Shown here piece after piece: positions 53,974 through 63,997 of a stretch of 64,000 nucleotides of DNA. Position numbers and translations under genes: made by a program. How positions within the stretch are numbered: position 1 is the first letter of the stretch; every line of letters begins with the position of its first letter. The notes beneath the pieces are model-generated. The model saw only the letters and a program-made list of their open reading frames with translations, was not told the DNA's origin and did not search any database. This DNA is from Boothiomyces macroporosus (lineage: Eukaryota; Chytridiomycota; Chytridiomycetes; Rhizophydiales; Terramycetaceae): positions 54,847-118,846 of the forward strand of contig JADGKB010000035.1 in assembly GCA_027604185.1 (NCBI GenBank). Reading direction: 5' to 3'.

Positions 53974-54795
53974 ATGACGCAAATGGAAAAGCTTGAGCAT
54001 GGAACATACCCCATAAAAATAGGAAATTCCTTTATCGATGGAACAGATACCGCCCTATTATTTCGCTGTACTCTTCCTTTAATCTAGATTCGTTTATACC
54101 TTCATCTGCCAACACCGAAGAGCAAGCAAGACTAATGAATGTAAGGAATCACGGAGAAGGATCCCACTGGGCATTGCAGCTGCAGAACACTTCGGTACAG
54201 CAACTCTAATCCAGGGAATTGAATCAGAATCACATATCTTGCAAGGTGTGCCAGCAACAGTAAAGGATGTTGATTGTGTTTTGATATTCAATCCAGTGGA
54301 ACAATGTTTCACCTTAGAAAAAGTCGGAAGCAGTTTTCAATTCCAAAAGAGTAACACTAGAGCTAGCAGAACGAGACATGTGTCGCCCTCATTGAAACCA
54401 AGTTCACCAAAGAAATTAACCTCTCCATCAATGAAACCAGTTATCAGTACTAAAGCTCGTGCTCAAAAAAAGAAATCTGCTGCTGAGCCAAAGAAGGAAA
54501 GGGAAGACATTCTATCTACTTTGCACTCGCCACCACCTATTCAGGAGCAGGAGGATAACCAAGGAGATGATGATTACGGAATTGAGGATATTCTTGATGA
54601 TTTAGAAAAGGATATGGAAAGTAAACAAGATTCGGTTATTTTAGAAGAAGGAATGAGTAGTAGTGATGACGAAAAAGAGATTATATCACCACCGAAAATA
54701 GGATCCGGCCCAAGGTCATTATTTGGAGTTGGCGAAGAGCCTGATGGTAAGTTTAGTTGACCGTAGAGAGCGGATCTGCCAGCGGCGAAGATTAA
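53974..54795 (+). CDS. ELL-associated factor (EAF) family transcription elongation protein
   Basis: 253 residues after introns 54068-54087, 54195-54214 and 54747-54766 (20 nt each). The N-terminal EAF domain includes HGTYPIKIGNSF, LLFRYSFIPSS (joined by splicing) and DVDCVLIFNPVEQCFTLEKV, the family's best-conserved stretch. The rest is Ser/Pro/Lys-rich and then acidic (DDYGIEDILDDLEKD, SSSDDEKE), as expected for EAF, a partner of ELL that stimulates Pol II elongation. The last exon is short and ends in SGSASGED. Confidence 0.85.
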
Positions 54796-55147
54796 TAATT
54801 GTTTAATAGATTTTTTACTTGTTCTTATTCATCCCCTTCTCCATGATGTTTACAATTGTGCCTACATTTAGAATGTTATAGAGTGTTTAAAATTCGTGTT
54901 ATACATTATTCAAATTGTGCCCTAATTGGTATTTGCAATTACTCGAGCGAGTCACTTCATATAGTGCGATTTCCCTACCATAGCGTAAACCAATACATCC
55001 ATCAAGGGGAGCGCCTTTCAAACATTCTCTATTCAGATATATCACGTGAATTAATTGGTTAGTGAATGCATTTTGTCGCAGTATTTCCAGGGTGTTCTCT
55101 CCTTTAGTCTGCCTCTTAAAAGAAAAAGTTTACAAAGAACAAGCAAA
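54796..55147. promoter_or_regulatory. Intergenic region before the AN1 zinc-finger gene
   Basis: 352 bp. An in-frame ATG at 55055 would add 31 residues to the next protein but the family begins at 55148. No RNA gene recognised. Confidence 0.35.
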
Positions 55148-55621
55148 ATGGAGATGCCACATTTAGGAACAGGATGCGAGCAAAAAGGCTGCAAAGAATT
55201 AAATGATTATCTGCCATTCAAATGCCCTTTCTGCTCCAAAAACTATTGTAAAAATCATTCAAAACCAACCAATATTAATCAAGAGACTGGGCATCTTTGC
55301 CCCAGAATGCCCGCAGACGCTGGAACAGTAGTCTGTCCTGTATGTTCACAGATACTACCTGCAAAAGGAAGAGATCCTAATGAAATTGTTAACCAGCATA
55401 TCAATGAAGGATGCACAAAGAAGGAAAAGATTTACGAGAACGCATGTCATTTCAAGAATTGCCAGAAACGAGAATTGGTGCCGATTACTTGCCACGAATG
55501 TCAATTAACTTTTTGCATAAAGCATCGATTGGAAGCGGACCACCAGTGTCAGGGTAAACCTAAAGGAAAGCATAGAAAGTCAACTTCCAGTCAGAAAAAG
55601 AATGATTGTATAATTTCATAA
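55148..55621 (+). CDS. AN1-type zinc finger protein (ZFAND2/AIRAP-like) with C-terminal CaaX
   Basis: Intronless, 157 residues. It starts MEMPHLGTGCEQKGCKEL, the usual ZFAND2 beginning, with a first AN1 finger (FKCPFCSKNYCKNH ... HLCPR) and a second (CHFKNCQKRELVPITC ... FCIKHRLEADHQC). Between them lies a VCPVCSQILPAKGRDPNEIV linker. It ends in CIIS, a plausible farnesylation box, as in the prenylated AIRAPL branch. These proteins associate with the proteasome and Cdc48/p97 under stress. An AATAAA begins at the last base of the stop. Confidence 0.92.
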   Translation: MEMPHLGTGCEQKGCKELNDYLPFKCPFCSKNYCKNHSKPTNINQETGHLCPRMPADAGTVVCPVCSQILPAKGRDPNEIVNQHINEGCTKKEKIYENACHFKNCQKRELVPITCHECQLTFCIKHRLEADHQCQGKPKGKHRKSTSSQKKNDCIIS

Positions 55622-55810
55622 ATAAATGTAAACTGAATGTGCGGCTTCACCAAATTGGTGGTTGTTGACTTCCCAAAATGGTCTAAAACAGCCATTGATA
55701 AAACAATAATAACAAGATTCTGAATCAAATCTCAATGTATTTTCATTGCTTGAATCAGAATCAAACATTCTTTTGAATAATCTCTTGTACTCTATGGATT
55801 GAGTTACCAT
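55616..55810 (-). CDS. Possible small protein with a Cys motif
   Basis: 64 residues. It contains SCYYCFINGCFRPFW, reminiscent of the KCSQCLTNGCMG motif at the end of the protein at 28695-29225, and an acidic/Ser N-terminus. Its stop overlaps the stop region of the ZFAND2 gene on the opposite strand. No homologue recognised; it may be real, part of a larger spliced gene, or chance. Confidence 0.35.
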   Translation of the reverse strand: MVTQSIEYKRLFKRMFDSDSSNENTLRFDSESCYYCFINGCFRPFWEVNNHQFGEAAHSVYIYL

Positions 55811-55914
55811 TGCTTGTAATGAGACTGTACTTTACATGAAACACAATGAAACACGGTTTCAAGTGAGCAATCACCCCTATTCGTATAAAACCACCACCAA
55901 AAGTTCAATCGAAA

Positions 55915-56115
55915 ATGATAAACCCAGGACTTACCATTGTCACTGTTCCACACGCTCCAGTTTACAAGAAAGTAAAAGAAAGTCCGTTTCCAACTAGAAA
56001 ACTATCTTTGAATACCCACATGGAGACTCCTGTCAGACGTACAATGAATCTTTTGGATCAGTTGTTGGAAGAAATGAATGAAGATTTAAAAGATTTGGAT
56101 ATTGATTTCAACTAG
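55915..56115 (+). CDS. Possible small protein, acidic C-terminus
   Basis: 66 residues: a basic middle (VYKKVKESPFPTRKLSL, PVRRTMN) and an acidic helix (LLDQLLEEMNEDLKDLDIDF). Composition is that of a genuine short regulatory protein rather than random sequence. No family recognised. Confidence 0.45.
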   Translation: MINPGLTIVTVPHAPVYKKVKESPFPTRKLSLNTHMETPVRRTMNLLDQLLEEMNEDLKDLDIDFN

Positions 56116-56566
56116 ATATTTATTAAACTCTAATTTATTTTTAACTTGTTTTTTTCTTGTTTTGAACTGGGCTGTCAATGACTTTTAGGCTCCAACATAT
56201 GCATTCAAGTAGCCTATTCATGCTCCAGATTAGATCGGGGGTTCTCAATTGAGGTGTTTCGTGGTTTGATTGACATATCTTGGAACTATTCAAATGCCAT
56301 CTCAATACACTATGATTTTCAACTTGATCACAATTTCTTATCTAGGAAACGAGAATTAATTGACCAAGGATAAAAAAAGAATAAATTCTCGTGGTATGTG
56401 CAGGGAATTCTAAAGATAAACAATTTCGCTTTGTCTGATTTCAAGACCAGTAGAATCAACTAAACTGCCATTTCACCCACTGGATCTGATCAACACTGCA
56501 TGATCTACGGCACTATCAAGAAAGCAATAGTTGGGGGATAAGAGATCAAACTTTTTACAAGATTTA
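56116..56566. other. Gene-free stretch
   Basis: 451 bp between a small plus-strand gene and the SMD3 stop. No exon, tRNA or snRNA signature seen. Confidence 0.3.
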
Positions 56567-56970
56567 TTAGCCTCTACCGGAATATCCTGGTAATCTCGGT
56601 GGTCCGCCTCTTCCTCTTTGTGCTTGCGCTCTAGCAACAGTGGCCTTACCCCTACCCAAACCAATACCTTTCCCTTTAGCCCCACTAGCAACACTCTTGA
56701 ACATTGGTGCATTCTTCAACATATCCGGAACGATAAAATACCTGACTTGAGATCCGCGAATGTAAACCAACTCTAGCTGAGACACTCTCCCTTCTCTACT
56801 TGTAAAAGTGATATCTTTTAACTGCACGTTCATGTTATCTTCAACATCAACCAATCTCCCCCTGTATATCCCGCCAGTCTTCAACTCGATGGTAACGATA
56901 TGTCCCTGAGATTCATGAAGCAACTACAATTAGTAAAAAATACCTTGATGGGGATACCTATTCCTCTCAT
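56567..56970 (-). CDS. SMD3: Small nuclear ribonucleoprotein SmD3
   Basis: 127 residues after a 20-nt intron at 56924-56943. The first exon codes MRGIGIPIK. Sm1 motif [20 protein letters not shown] with DNMNVQL, Sm2 motif [19 protein letters not shown], then a Gly/Arg tail ([17 protein letters not shown]) that is usually dimethylated. It is part of the heptameric Sm ring of U1, U2, U4 and U5 snRNPs. An AATAAA overlaps the stop. Confidence 0.95.
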
Positions 56971-56995
56971 TGATCAAGTAAAAAATTTTTTGAAA

Positions 56996-57163
56996 ATGTT
57001 GCGGGGGTTTAAAAGAATCAAGAGCTTCAAACCAAGAATCACTTCAGTTAATATTAGACCAGTGCTGATAGTGCCAAAGATAGAGATGAGTACCTTGGTT
57101 GCGCAGACTAGTTGCAGGGGAAGGTTCAATTTCGCACTGAATATCGTGGACGATGATACGTAA
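56996..57163 (+). CDS. Possible small basic protein
   Basis: 55 residues starting MLRGFKRIKSFKPRIT, ending FALNIVDDDT. Its ATG is 25 bp from the divergent SMD3 start, a spacing usual here. After the last codons an ACGTAAGTAACTAATAG sequence could be a 15-nt intron leading to a few more codons; this is below the 19-nt minimum seen elsewhere. Function unknown and existence uncertain. Confidence 0.3.
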   Translation: MLRGFKRIKSFKPRITSVNIRPVLIVPKIEMSTLVAQTSCRGRFNFALNIVDDDT

Positions 57164-57479
57164 GTAACTAATAGTAATTTCTATTTCCTGCAAGGGAAAT
57201 AGAACTTTCCTTTAACAAAAAGTTTCTAATTAAAGGACTTGGTAAGAAAGGCTAATGCGTAGATGAGACTAAACTTAGCTGCTAGACTATGACTATTACG
57301 GAATAAAATATCTTATTATTATCATTTGCTGGGATTTTGTAATTGTCTGTCTGGCTTAATTGTCTTTGGAGGGTGTGTCTATATTCCTTTGTATAATTAT
57401 TTGCATCGTAACAGTGATGGTTGCAATAGCATTAGAATAATTGCTTGTTGGCTATTTCCTATTAAAGAATCGATTTGTC
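57164..57479. other. Gene-free stretch
   Basis: 316 bp without a defendable exon. It includes a short inverted repeat around CTATTTCC/GGAAATAG (57181-57203). Confidence 0.3.
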
Positions 57480-57980
57480 ATGTCAATTTCTGTTTTGACA
57501 ACGTACAGATTGACAACATACAGATTGACAAGGCACAGATTGACAATGCACCAATATATACTACAAAACCTCATTTTCCACATGCTTACAAACTTGATTG
57601 CTCAACTTGAATCAGCATTAAAACCAATTCCTGCCACACCAACTAATTTTAAATCCATCATAAATTTCGACTACAAGATAACTAGTTTATCAACAAAGCT
57701 ATCAATCATGATGCTAGAGACTCTGTCAAAAAAGAAACTCTTGTACACATTCGCTAAACTGTACTTGTTTATAATCTTGAAAGAAGAGTACGAGATTTAC
57801 AACTTGAAGTGTCTAGAGTTTGACTTGTCTTACAAGGAGCTCATTGACCAGTGTCTGGATACGTTGGACTTTTGCGCATTTGAATTGTTTGATGATATGC
57901 CTGTAGAGTATTTTGTGTTGAAAGAAGAATTGAAGAGTAGAGGGTTTGGAAAAAAGTTTATGTTTACCATCTTTGAATGA
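57480..57980 (+). CDS. Hypothetical helical protein
   Basis: Intronless, 166 residues from ATG 57480. The N-terminus is written by a 15-bp tandem repeat (YRLTT/YRLTR type). The remainder is Leu/Ile/Lys-rich helices (KLLYTFAKLYLFIILKEEYEI, split here as KLLYTFAKLYLF then IILKEEYEI) and an acidic ELFDDMPVEYFVL segment. In-frame ATGs after the repeat (about 57549 and 57582) may be the true start. Family unknown. AATAAA near 57998 lies between its stop and the ABP1 stop. Confidence 0.55.
   Translation: MSISVLTTYRLTTYRLTRHRLTMHQYILQNLIFHMLTNLIAQLESALKPIPATPTNFKSIINFDYKITSLSTKLSIMMLETLSKKKLLYTFAKLYLFIILKEEYEIYNLKCLEFDLSYKELIDQCLDTLDFCAFELFDDMPVEYFVLKEELKSRGFGKKFMFTIFE
57495..57554 (+). repeat. 15-bp tandem repeat, four copies
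   Basis: Units TTGACAAcgtACAGA start at 57495, 57510 and 57525, with a fourth variant at 57540. Because the period is a multiple of three, all frames stay open; the repeat lies at the 5' end of the hypothetical gene. Confidence 0.85.
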
Positions 57981-58006
57981 GTAAATTTGCCATCTTTGAA
58001 TAAAGT

Positions 58007-59742
58007 TTATTGAAGCTCCACATAGTTTGCAGGGACTAGGGTTAGTTAATACTTACATAGACCAGTTGAACCTTTACAGGTGCCCATCCACCAATCATCA
58101 GATACAAACTCAATATTTGTGATCACATCGTCAGTTACAAATGTCAACTCGTTTGGTTCTGCTGCGTCATAGTCATATAATGCTACTGCTTGTTTTTGTG
58201 CTGGGACAGCTTGAGCTGGAGGTGGGGCTGGTGCTGGAACATGTTCAGGCTCTCTGGGTGGTAAAGAAACAGGTTGAGGGGCTGCTTGGGTTACTTCAAC
58301 ATAGTTTGCTGGGAATAAGCCAGTTTGCCCATGAGAGTTGGTTCCTTGCCACCATCCTTCATCAATCTCCAAGATATTCTTGATAATTTCACCTTCTGCT
58401 AATGGAATTTCATTAGATTCATCTATATCAATTTAAATTTACCTGGTGTATAATCGTATAGCGCAACAGCTTGCAATCCAGCTGAAGGAGTGTCATCAAC
58501 TCTCAAATTATTGATTCTTTCTTGAACTTTTCTGTCTTCTTCCTGTTGAGCTAGTCTCTGTTCTTCTTGCTTTTGTTGTTCAGCGCGTCTCTGTTGTTCA
58601 CGCTGTTCTTGCAGTCTTTGTTCCTGCAGTCTCTGTTGTTCACGTTGTTCTTGCAGTCTTTGTTGCTCACGGTTTTCATTTGCTTTTCTTCTTTCTTCCT
58701 CGTGCTGTCTCTTAAGCTGAGCTTCTTCCTCTTCTTGTTGTCTTTGATGGGTAAGTCTCTCTTCTTGTTGGCGTTGCAAAGCCAGTTTTTCTTCTTGTTG
58801 TCTTTGAACAGACAATCTACCTTCTACAGGTTGTGTAGGTGGAGTGTAAGCAACTTTAGCAGTCCCTTCATCGTAAAGTGGTTTAGGCGCAAGTTTAATT
58901 GGTTGATATGAGGAAGTAACAGGTGGTTGACTAAAGTTTGCAACTTTACTAGCAACACTTGAAGTAACTGGCGGTGCAGGTTGAGTAGCAGCGGGCTGAT
59001 TGAATGTTTCTCCAAATCTGGATGAAAGAGGTTTCGGGTTTGTTTTGATTGGTTGGTAAGTTGATCCTACTGATTCGTACAAGGCTTTTGGTGATTCGTC
59101 TGTAGTTGGAGGTTTAACTGGAGCAGGTGTAGGTGCAACCGGCGCAGGCTTAACTGGTGCAAATGTATGTGGAGCAGATGCAACAGGAGGTTTTACAGGT
59201 TGTACAAGAGTAGGTTTTGGCGCAAAGCTCTGAGGAGTGTAGCTATTGGTTTTAGGAGGTACAAAAGCAGGTGTCTTTGGTGGAGGCTTATTTACAGATG
59301 GATTGGCAACATTTCCCTGAACTGAATACTTTGCGCCAGATGAATCCCTAACCTTTCCCATAATAAATGCCGGTTCAACATCGTCTTCACTCCTCGCATT
59401 AATATGAACATGGAATCCCTTAAAGTACTGTGCAACATCGTTAACATGGATGTTAAAGAAACCCTTGCGAGCAACAGGCACTCCCTCCCCACACCAAGAA
59501 ATCAAAACGAATTTTGGCAATCCAGATAGCTGTTCGAATACTCTTGCAAATGCATATTGGATTTTACTGCCTTCAAATTCGTCTTTAAGCTCTTCTAAAC
59601 CACCATCTCCCGTTCCAGTAACTTTTAATTCCTGTCCATGTCCGTAGCTGAACATGGCCCAGTTGGTGGGATTTGCCTGGTCGAGGATGCTGTTATAAGC
59701 TTGTTGCAGTTCCGCAGAGTGTGTAGAGAAATTGATTGACAT
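58007..59742 (-). CDS. ABP1: Abp1/drebrin-like actin-binding protein
   Basis: 564 residues after introns 58423-58442 and 58036-58056 (20, 21 nt). An N-terminal ADF-H domain starts [16 protein letters not shown] and contains [14 protein letters not shown]. The middle is Pro/Thr/Ala-rich with YQPIK motifs, then an Arg/Glu/Gln coiled region. Two SH3 domains end the protein: [19 protein letters not shown] (split by the first intron) with [10 protein letters not shown], and [13 protein letters not shown] with [10 protein letters not shown] completed by the second intron. Abp1 couples actin patches to endocytic scaffolds such as those coded at EDE1 and SLA1 here. The stop lies in AATAAA. Confidence 0.95.
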
Positions 59743-59865
59743 TTTCTTGATTCGAAAAATAGCTGTGTTACAGCCAAGCAAAGAGGGGCAGGAACTAAAT
59801 GGAAGGGAAATAATTCGGAAGAGTTTATACGAGCGGATACTCGCGGGTCAAGGTTAAATGATATA

Positions 59866-60849
59866 TTACAACGATAGATTGTATAATCGATTGGCGGTAT
59901 GAAAATAGACTTGCGGTAGATATTCTTCGCTACCTTGGAAGCACTCGCTAAGCACTTCCCTGCTTTGCTCAACACATATACCAAACATTTCAATGCGGGT
60001 GTGGGCATCACTGCTGTACATGATCTTGTTTAGAGGTGCCAATTCCATAAGACTGTTGATGGCATTAATTTGTCCTTTCTTTGATAAATGTGGTATCGCT
60101 AGACCAGTATCAACGTATATATTTGAAAAGATTGATGCCAAATATCCAGCTTCTCTGCAATATGGCCATGATGTGTGCAAAAGTACAATGGGAACATTTG
60201 GATACTTTTTTATGATTGGCGTTAGATACAATGGATTAGCTGCTACCAGATCCAGGTCAGCATCTCCAAATCCAGTATGAAATTGAACTGGCAAAGTTGA
60301 ATTTGTAAAAGTCAAGGCCAATATATGCTTGATTATCACTGGATCCTCTAAGCGATTGCATCCAGACTTGATATAATTCGTCATACTCTCATAAAGTTCT
60401 GTTTCCGAGTATTCATTTTGCAGTTTAATGAATCCGCACCGGTAAGCAGCAATTGACTTGTATCCAACAATAGGATACTCACATGCATCATCTTTAATCA
60501 TTTTCAAGAATCTGGAATCAAATTCATTGATTAAAGCGGGAGAATCGCGTAACCCCAACAGCACTTTTTGTGCAGTTGTTTCTAATCGAAGAATTTGAAA
60601 TGTACGACATAATTGCTTGTATTCACATGGTGCAAATCCGAAATCTACTAGAACGGCTTTTATATTGTAATCATTGAATATGTCCTTTTTCAATAATTTC
60701 AAAGTATCACAACCTCTCTTGTAAGCCAGCGTATGTTCTGTTATATTTGGAGATTCTGAAAACATTTGATGGCGCTCCTTGTCAGTCATTGGTCCGGTCT
60801 TGAACGGGTGGCAGTGATTGTCAATTATTGGGAGGTCATTCAGATTCAT
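59866..60849 (-). CDS. Amidohydrolase family 2 enzyme (FluG N-domain-like)
   Basis: Intronless, 327 residues. TIM-barrel metal-dependent hydrolase features: DNHCHPF at the start (HxH), FHTGFGDADLDL, VLLHTSWPYCREA, IYVDTG, and MYSSDAHTR (final Asp). This arrangement matches the amidohydrolase domain that is fused to a glutamine-synthetase-like domain in FluG; the GS-like half is absent here. Substrate unknown. The start MNLNDLPIIDNHCHP agrees with family alignments. Confidence 0.85.
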   Translation of the reverse strand: MNLNDLPIIDNHCHPFKTGPMTDKERHQMFSESPNITEHTLAYKRGCDTLKLLKKDIFNDYNIKAVLVDFGFAPCEYKQLCRTFQILRLETTAQKVLLGLRDSPALINEFDSRFLKMIKDDACEYPIVGYKSIAAYRCGFIKLQNEYSETELYESMTNYIKSGCNRLEDPVIIKHILALTFTNSTLPVQFHTGFGDADLDLVAANPLYLTPIIKKYPNVPIVLLHTSWPYCREAGYLASIFSNIYVDTGLAIPHLSKKGQINAINSLMELAPLNKIMYSSDAHTRIEMFGICVEQSREVLSECFQGSEEYLPQVYFHTANRLYNLSL

Positions 60850-61127
60850 GAAAAATAATTTGGAAACCAGCGGTTGGTATCTATACAGATTTTATGGATA
60901 GCGCAACAGATTCAGACTGGCTTAACCAGCCCATTTATTGTATCAAATCGCCGTCATATCTTTCAAATTCCTAGCTTGGCGAGTAATCCCAAATCCATGT
61001 TGAGTAATAAAAAGGACAGAGCTATAATCGAATTGAATGGCTCGTCCTTTTAAAAGTAAAATTTGCTGGCTCGATGGCATGTCTGTCAACGAGAAAAACC
61101 CTTGCTCGATTTTTTTAAAATCTCGAA

Positions 61128-62566
61128 ATGAGTCAACCAGCAGAAAAAATGGAAAAGGACTGGTCTGTAGAAGCAGCCGAAGTAATCGCCAAGAGCACAG
61201 CTCTCGCCAAAGTAAATGTATTTAACAGCAGACAAATTTAGGGCAAGCGATCGAGCAATTGTCTCTCATTGAAAAACAAACCAGAACTTCAGCGGATTTG
61301 GCTTCCAACACAAAGGTCTTGCTTGCGATTGTTGAACTCACATACCAAGCCAAAGATTACAAATTATTGAACGAAAATATCGTTCTGCTTACAAAAAAGA
61401 GAGCGCTGTTGAAACAAGCTGTAACAACCATGATTCAAAAAGTAATGACTTTTGTCGATGAAATTACGGATATGAAGATTAAATTGGAATTGATTGACAC
61501 TCTAAGAACTGTAACTGACGGCAAAGTAATCCATTTTTAACCAGATCTTTGTTGAAGTTGAACGGGCTCGATTAACAAGAACGCTTGTGAAATTCAAAGA
61601 AGCCGAAGGAAAGATTGTTGAAGCAGCAGATCTTTTACAAGAATTGCAAGTAGAAACTTATGGCTCAATGGAAAAGCGAGAAAAAACCGATTTCATTCTT
61701 GAACAGTTCCGTCTTTGTTTGGCAAAGAAAGATTACACTCGCGCTCAGATTATCAGCAGAAAGATTTCAATCAAATTCTTTGAAGATAAGGAATACCATG
61801 ATCTCAAAGTCAGATTCTACAAGCTGATGATTGTTCATTCTTTACATGGAAATGAATATCTCAAGACTTGCAAGAACTATAGAAGTTTATACGACACTCC
61901 ACTTGTAAAGGAAGATGAAAAGCAATGGAAAGAGGTATTTATCCCTAACCTAGGCATTGGCAAACATTGTTTTCTTTATTGTCTTGTCACCTTTTGATCA
62001 CGAGCAGTCTGATTTGATTCATAGAATTTACCAAGATCCAAATTTGAAGAAATTAGCGCTGCACAGGGAACTCTTGAAATGTTTCATTACTAATGAATTG
62101 ATGAGATGGCCAAAAATCGAAGAAGTTTACGGTCCTACTTTGAAAGCAACTACAGTGTTTACTCAAGCCAGCGAAGAAGGAAAGAAGAGATATCAGGACC
62201 TACACAAGCGCGTAATTGAACATGTAATTGCCATTGACAATAGAATATTCGCATAATATCCAAGTATTATAAACGTATAACCCTCAAGAAACTCACTACA
62301 CTCTTGGACTTGCCTCTCCAAGTAATTCTGCTTAATGTTAGGATGCAGAAAACTTTTTGTCCGATTTAGTAGTAAAAAAGACTATTTACGCCCGCGTTGA
62401 CAGGATTTCTGGAATTGTTACTTTTGAAAAGAAAAAGGACGCCAACACTGTCTTGAACGAATGGTCCAGCACCATCCACTCCCTGTTGGATTTGATTGTG
62501 AAAACTAATCACTTGATCATGAAGGAGGAAATGGTCCACACTATTACTAAACAAATTACTGAATAA
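61128..62566 (+). CDS. RPN5: 26S proteasome lid subunit Rpn5
   Basis: 446 residues after introns 61212-61231, 61526-61544, 61935-61953, 62224-62243 and 62322-62341 (20, 19, 19, 20, 20 nt). Landmarks: IEKQTRTSADL, FVEVERARLTRTLV, QIISRKISIKFF, SPFDHEQSDLIHRI, and the PCI domain with NIRIISKYYKRITLKKL (joined by splicing), LLDLPLQ and VVKKTIYARVDRISGIV. Length matches yeast Rpn5 (445). The first intron has two in-frame acceptors (17 or 20 nt); the 20-nt one is taken. The stop lies in AATAAA. Confidence 0.96.
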
Positions 62567-62663
62567 ATTCCTTCCTGATGTTCAACTTGTCTTTATGCAT
62601 TATCATTGCTCATGTGAAGGTGGCATTTTTTAAAAATAATCCTTTTGGAAACTTTTTTAGCCG

Positions 62664-63938
62664 ATGGTTACTATAGCGATCCTACTATCAATAGCACATG
62701 CAAAGCAGTATAGTAATTACTATGACTATGATACCACACCTGCAGATGGAGTTCCACTCACATTTCCGTTCAAGTATACACAAAAGTTCTCTAGCTCTGT
62801 GGGCTCTATCCCAGCTGCACAATCCGCATTTACTCTCACTGGCACCATAGGAGTGGGGACGCCTCCGCAAGCGCTATCTGTTTTATTTGATACCGGCTCA
62901 GATATATTCTGGGTTCGATCCAAACAGTGTAAAGCGCAAGAATGCCGTGGCCAACGAACTTTTGATAACAGTGCAAGTTCAACTTACAAGCAAAGCTCTA
63001 GCGCTACTCTAATCGGATTGCAATATGGAGATGGAACTATAGTCAATTGTTCAGTTAATCAAGATACCTTAACTATTGGCACTCTGGTTTTACCGAATGA
63101 AAACGTTTGTGAGGCAATCAATATCGAGACTAATACTTCCTCTACTGATGGAATCATTGGACTTGGTCCTCCAACTTCGTCAAGTGTAGCAAACATCTTC
63201 AAGACTGTAACAGCACTTTCTCCGCAATCTAAAAACGTTGCAGGGTTTTGGTATAACCCTAATATCAATAGCTTGGGTGATACTGCAGGGGAAATATCCA
63301 TTGGCGGTATTGATTCTACGAGAATTCAAGACAACTTGGTATGGTTTGACAGTGTACCTGATTCAACACATTGGACAATCCAACTGCGAGATATAGGTAT
63401 TGGCAATTCCAAAGTATTTTCCAATCCAATAAGTGCTATAATTGATACCGGAACCACTATATTTGCACTCCCAAAGAGTTTAGCGGATAAACTAAACTCG
63501 TATTTTAATGCTGAAATGGATGAAGATGGCAACTATCGTGTAGATTGCAATATCGGTAGTCAATTACCCGCAATTCAGTTCACTTTTGTGAATGGAAAAG
63601 AAGCTATTCCTGTTTCAGTACCGGCAGCAAATCTGATATTCAACTACAACAGCACGTGCATTACTGTTTTTGGAGCGTTGCCAGATACTATTGCTTCTTC
63701 AGAGTTTGTTATCGTTGGGGCTCTGTTTCTGCGCAATTTCTATGTTGTTTTTGACTATGATAACAGCAGGATAGGGTTTGCTAATCCAAGTAATAGCACC
63801 CCAGTGTTCCCTGCAAATAATGGCCCTTCTTCTGTAGATAACAAACCTTCAGAGGCGAATACTAGCAATTCAGCATCTGCGCTTGGTTACTTTGGCTTAC
63901 TTTGTCTCTCCATATTATTGAATATATTGCTAATTTAA
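62664..63938 (+). CDS. Pepsin-family (A1) aspartyl protease, probably GPI-anchored (yapsin-like)
   Basis: Intronless, 424 residues. Signal peptide MVTIAILLSIAHA, propeptide to about residue 50, then the two catalytic motifs FDTGSD (Asp76) and IIDTGTT (Asp261). Flap QYGDGT and FLRNFYVVFDYDNSRIGFA near the end are typical of A1 proteases. Several Asn-x-Ser/Thr sites suggest glycosylation. The C-terminus has a Ser/Asn/Pro-rich spacer and a hydrophobic tail (YFGLLCLSILLNILLI), consistent with a GPI-attachment signal. It would act at the cell surface or wall. Confidence 0.93.
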   Translation: MVTIAILLSIAHAKQYSNYYDYDTTPADGVPLTFPFKYTQKFSSSVGSIPAAQSAFTLTGTIGVGTPPQALSVLFDTGSDIFWVRSKQCKAQECRGQRTFDNSASSTYKQSSSATLIGLQYGDGTIVNCSVNQDTLTIGTLVLPNENVCEAINIETNTSSTDGIIGLGPPTSSSVANIFKTVTALSPQSKNVAGFWYNPNINSLGDTAGEISIGGIDSTRIQDNLVWFDSVPDSTHWTIQLRDIGIGNSKVFSNPISAIIDTGTTIFALPKSLADKLNSYFNAEMDEDGNYRVDCNIGSQLPAIQFTFVNGKEAIPVSVPAANLIFNYNSTCITVFGALPDTIASSEFVIVGALFLRNFYVVFDYDNSRIGFANPSNSTPVFPANNGPSSVDNKPSEANTSNSASALGYFGLLCLSILLNILLI

Positions 63939-63976
63939 GCTATGTTTGTTGCAGTCCACTACCTTTGTATGGCACA

Positions 63977-63997
63977 TTTAGCGGCTGTTTAGCGGCT
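63977..63997. repeat. Direct repeat TTTAGCGGCT at the window edge
   Basis: The 10-mer occurs at 63977-63986 and 63988-63997 with 11-bp period. The window ends here, so whether it is part of a longer array is unknown. Confidence 0.5.
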
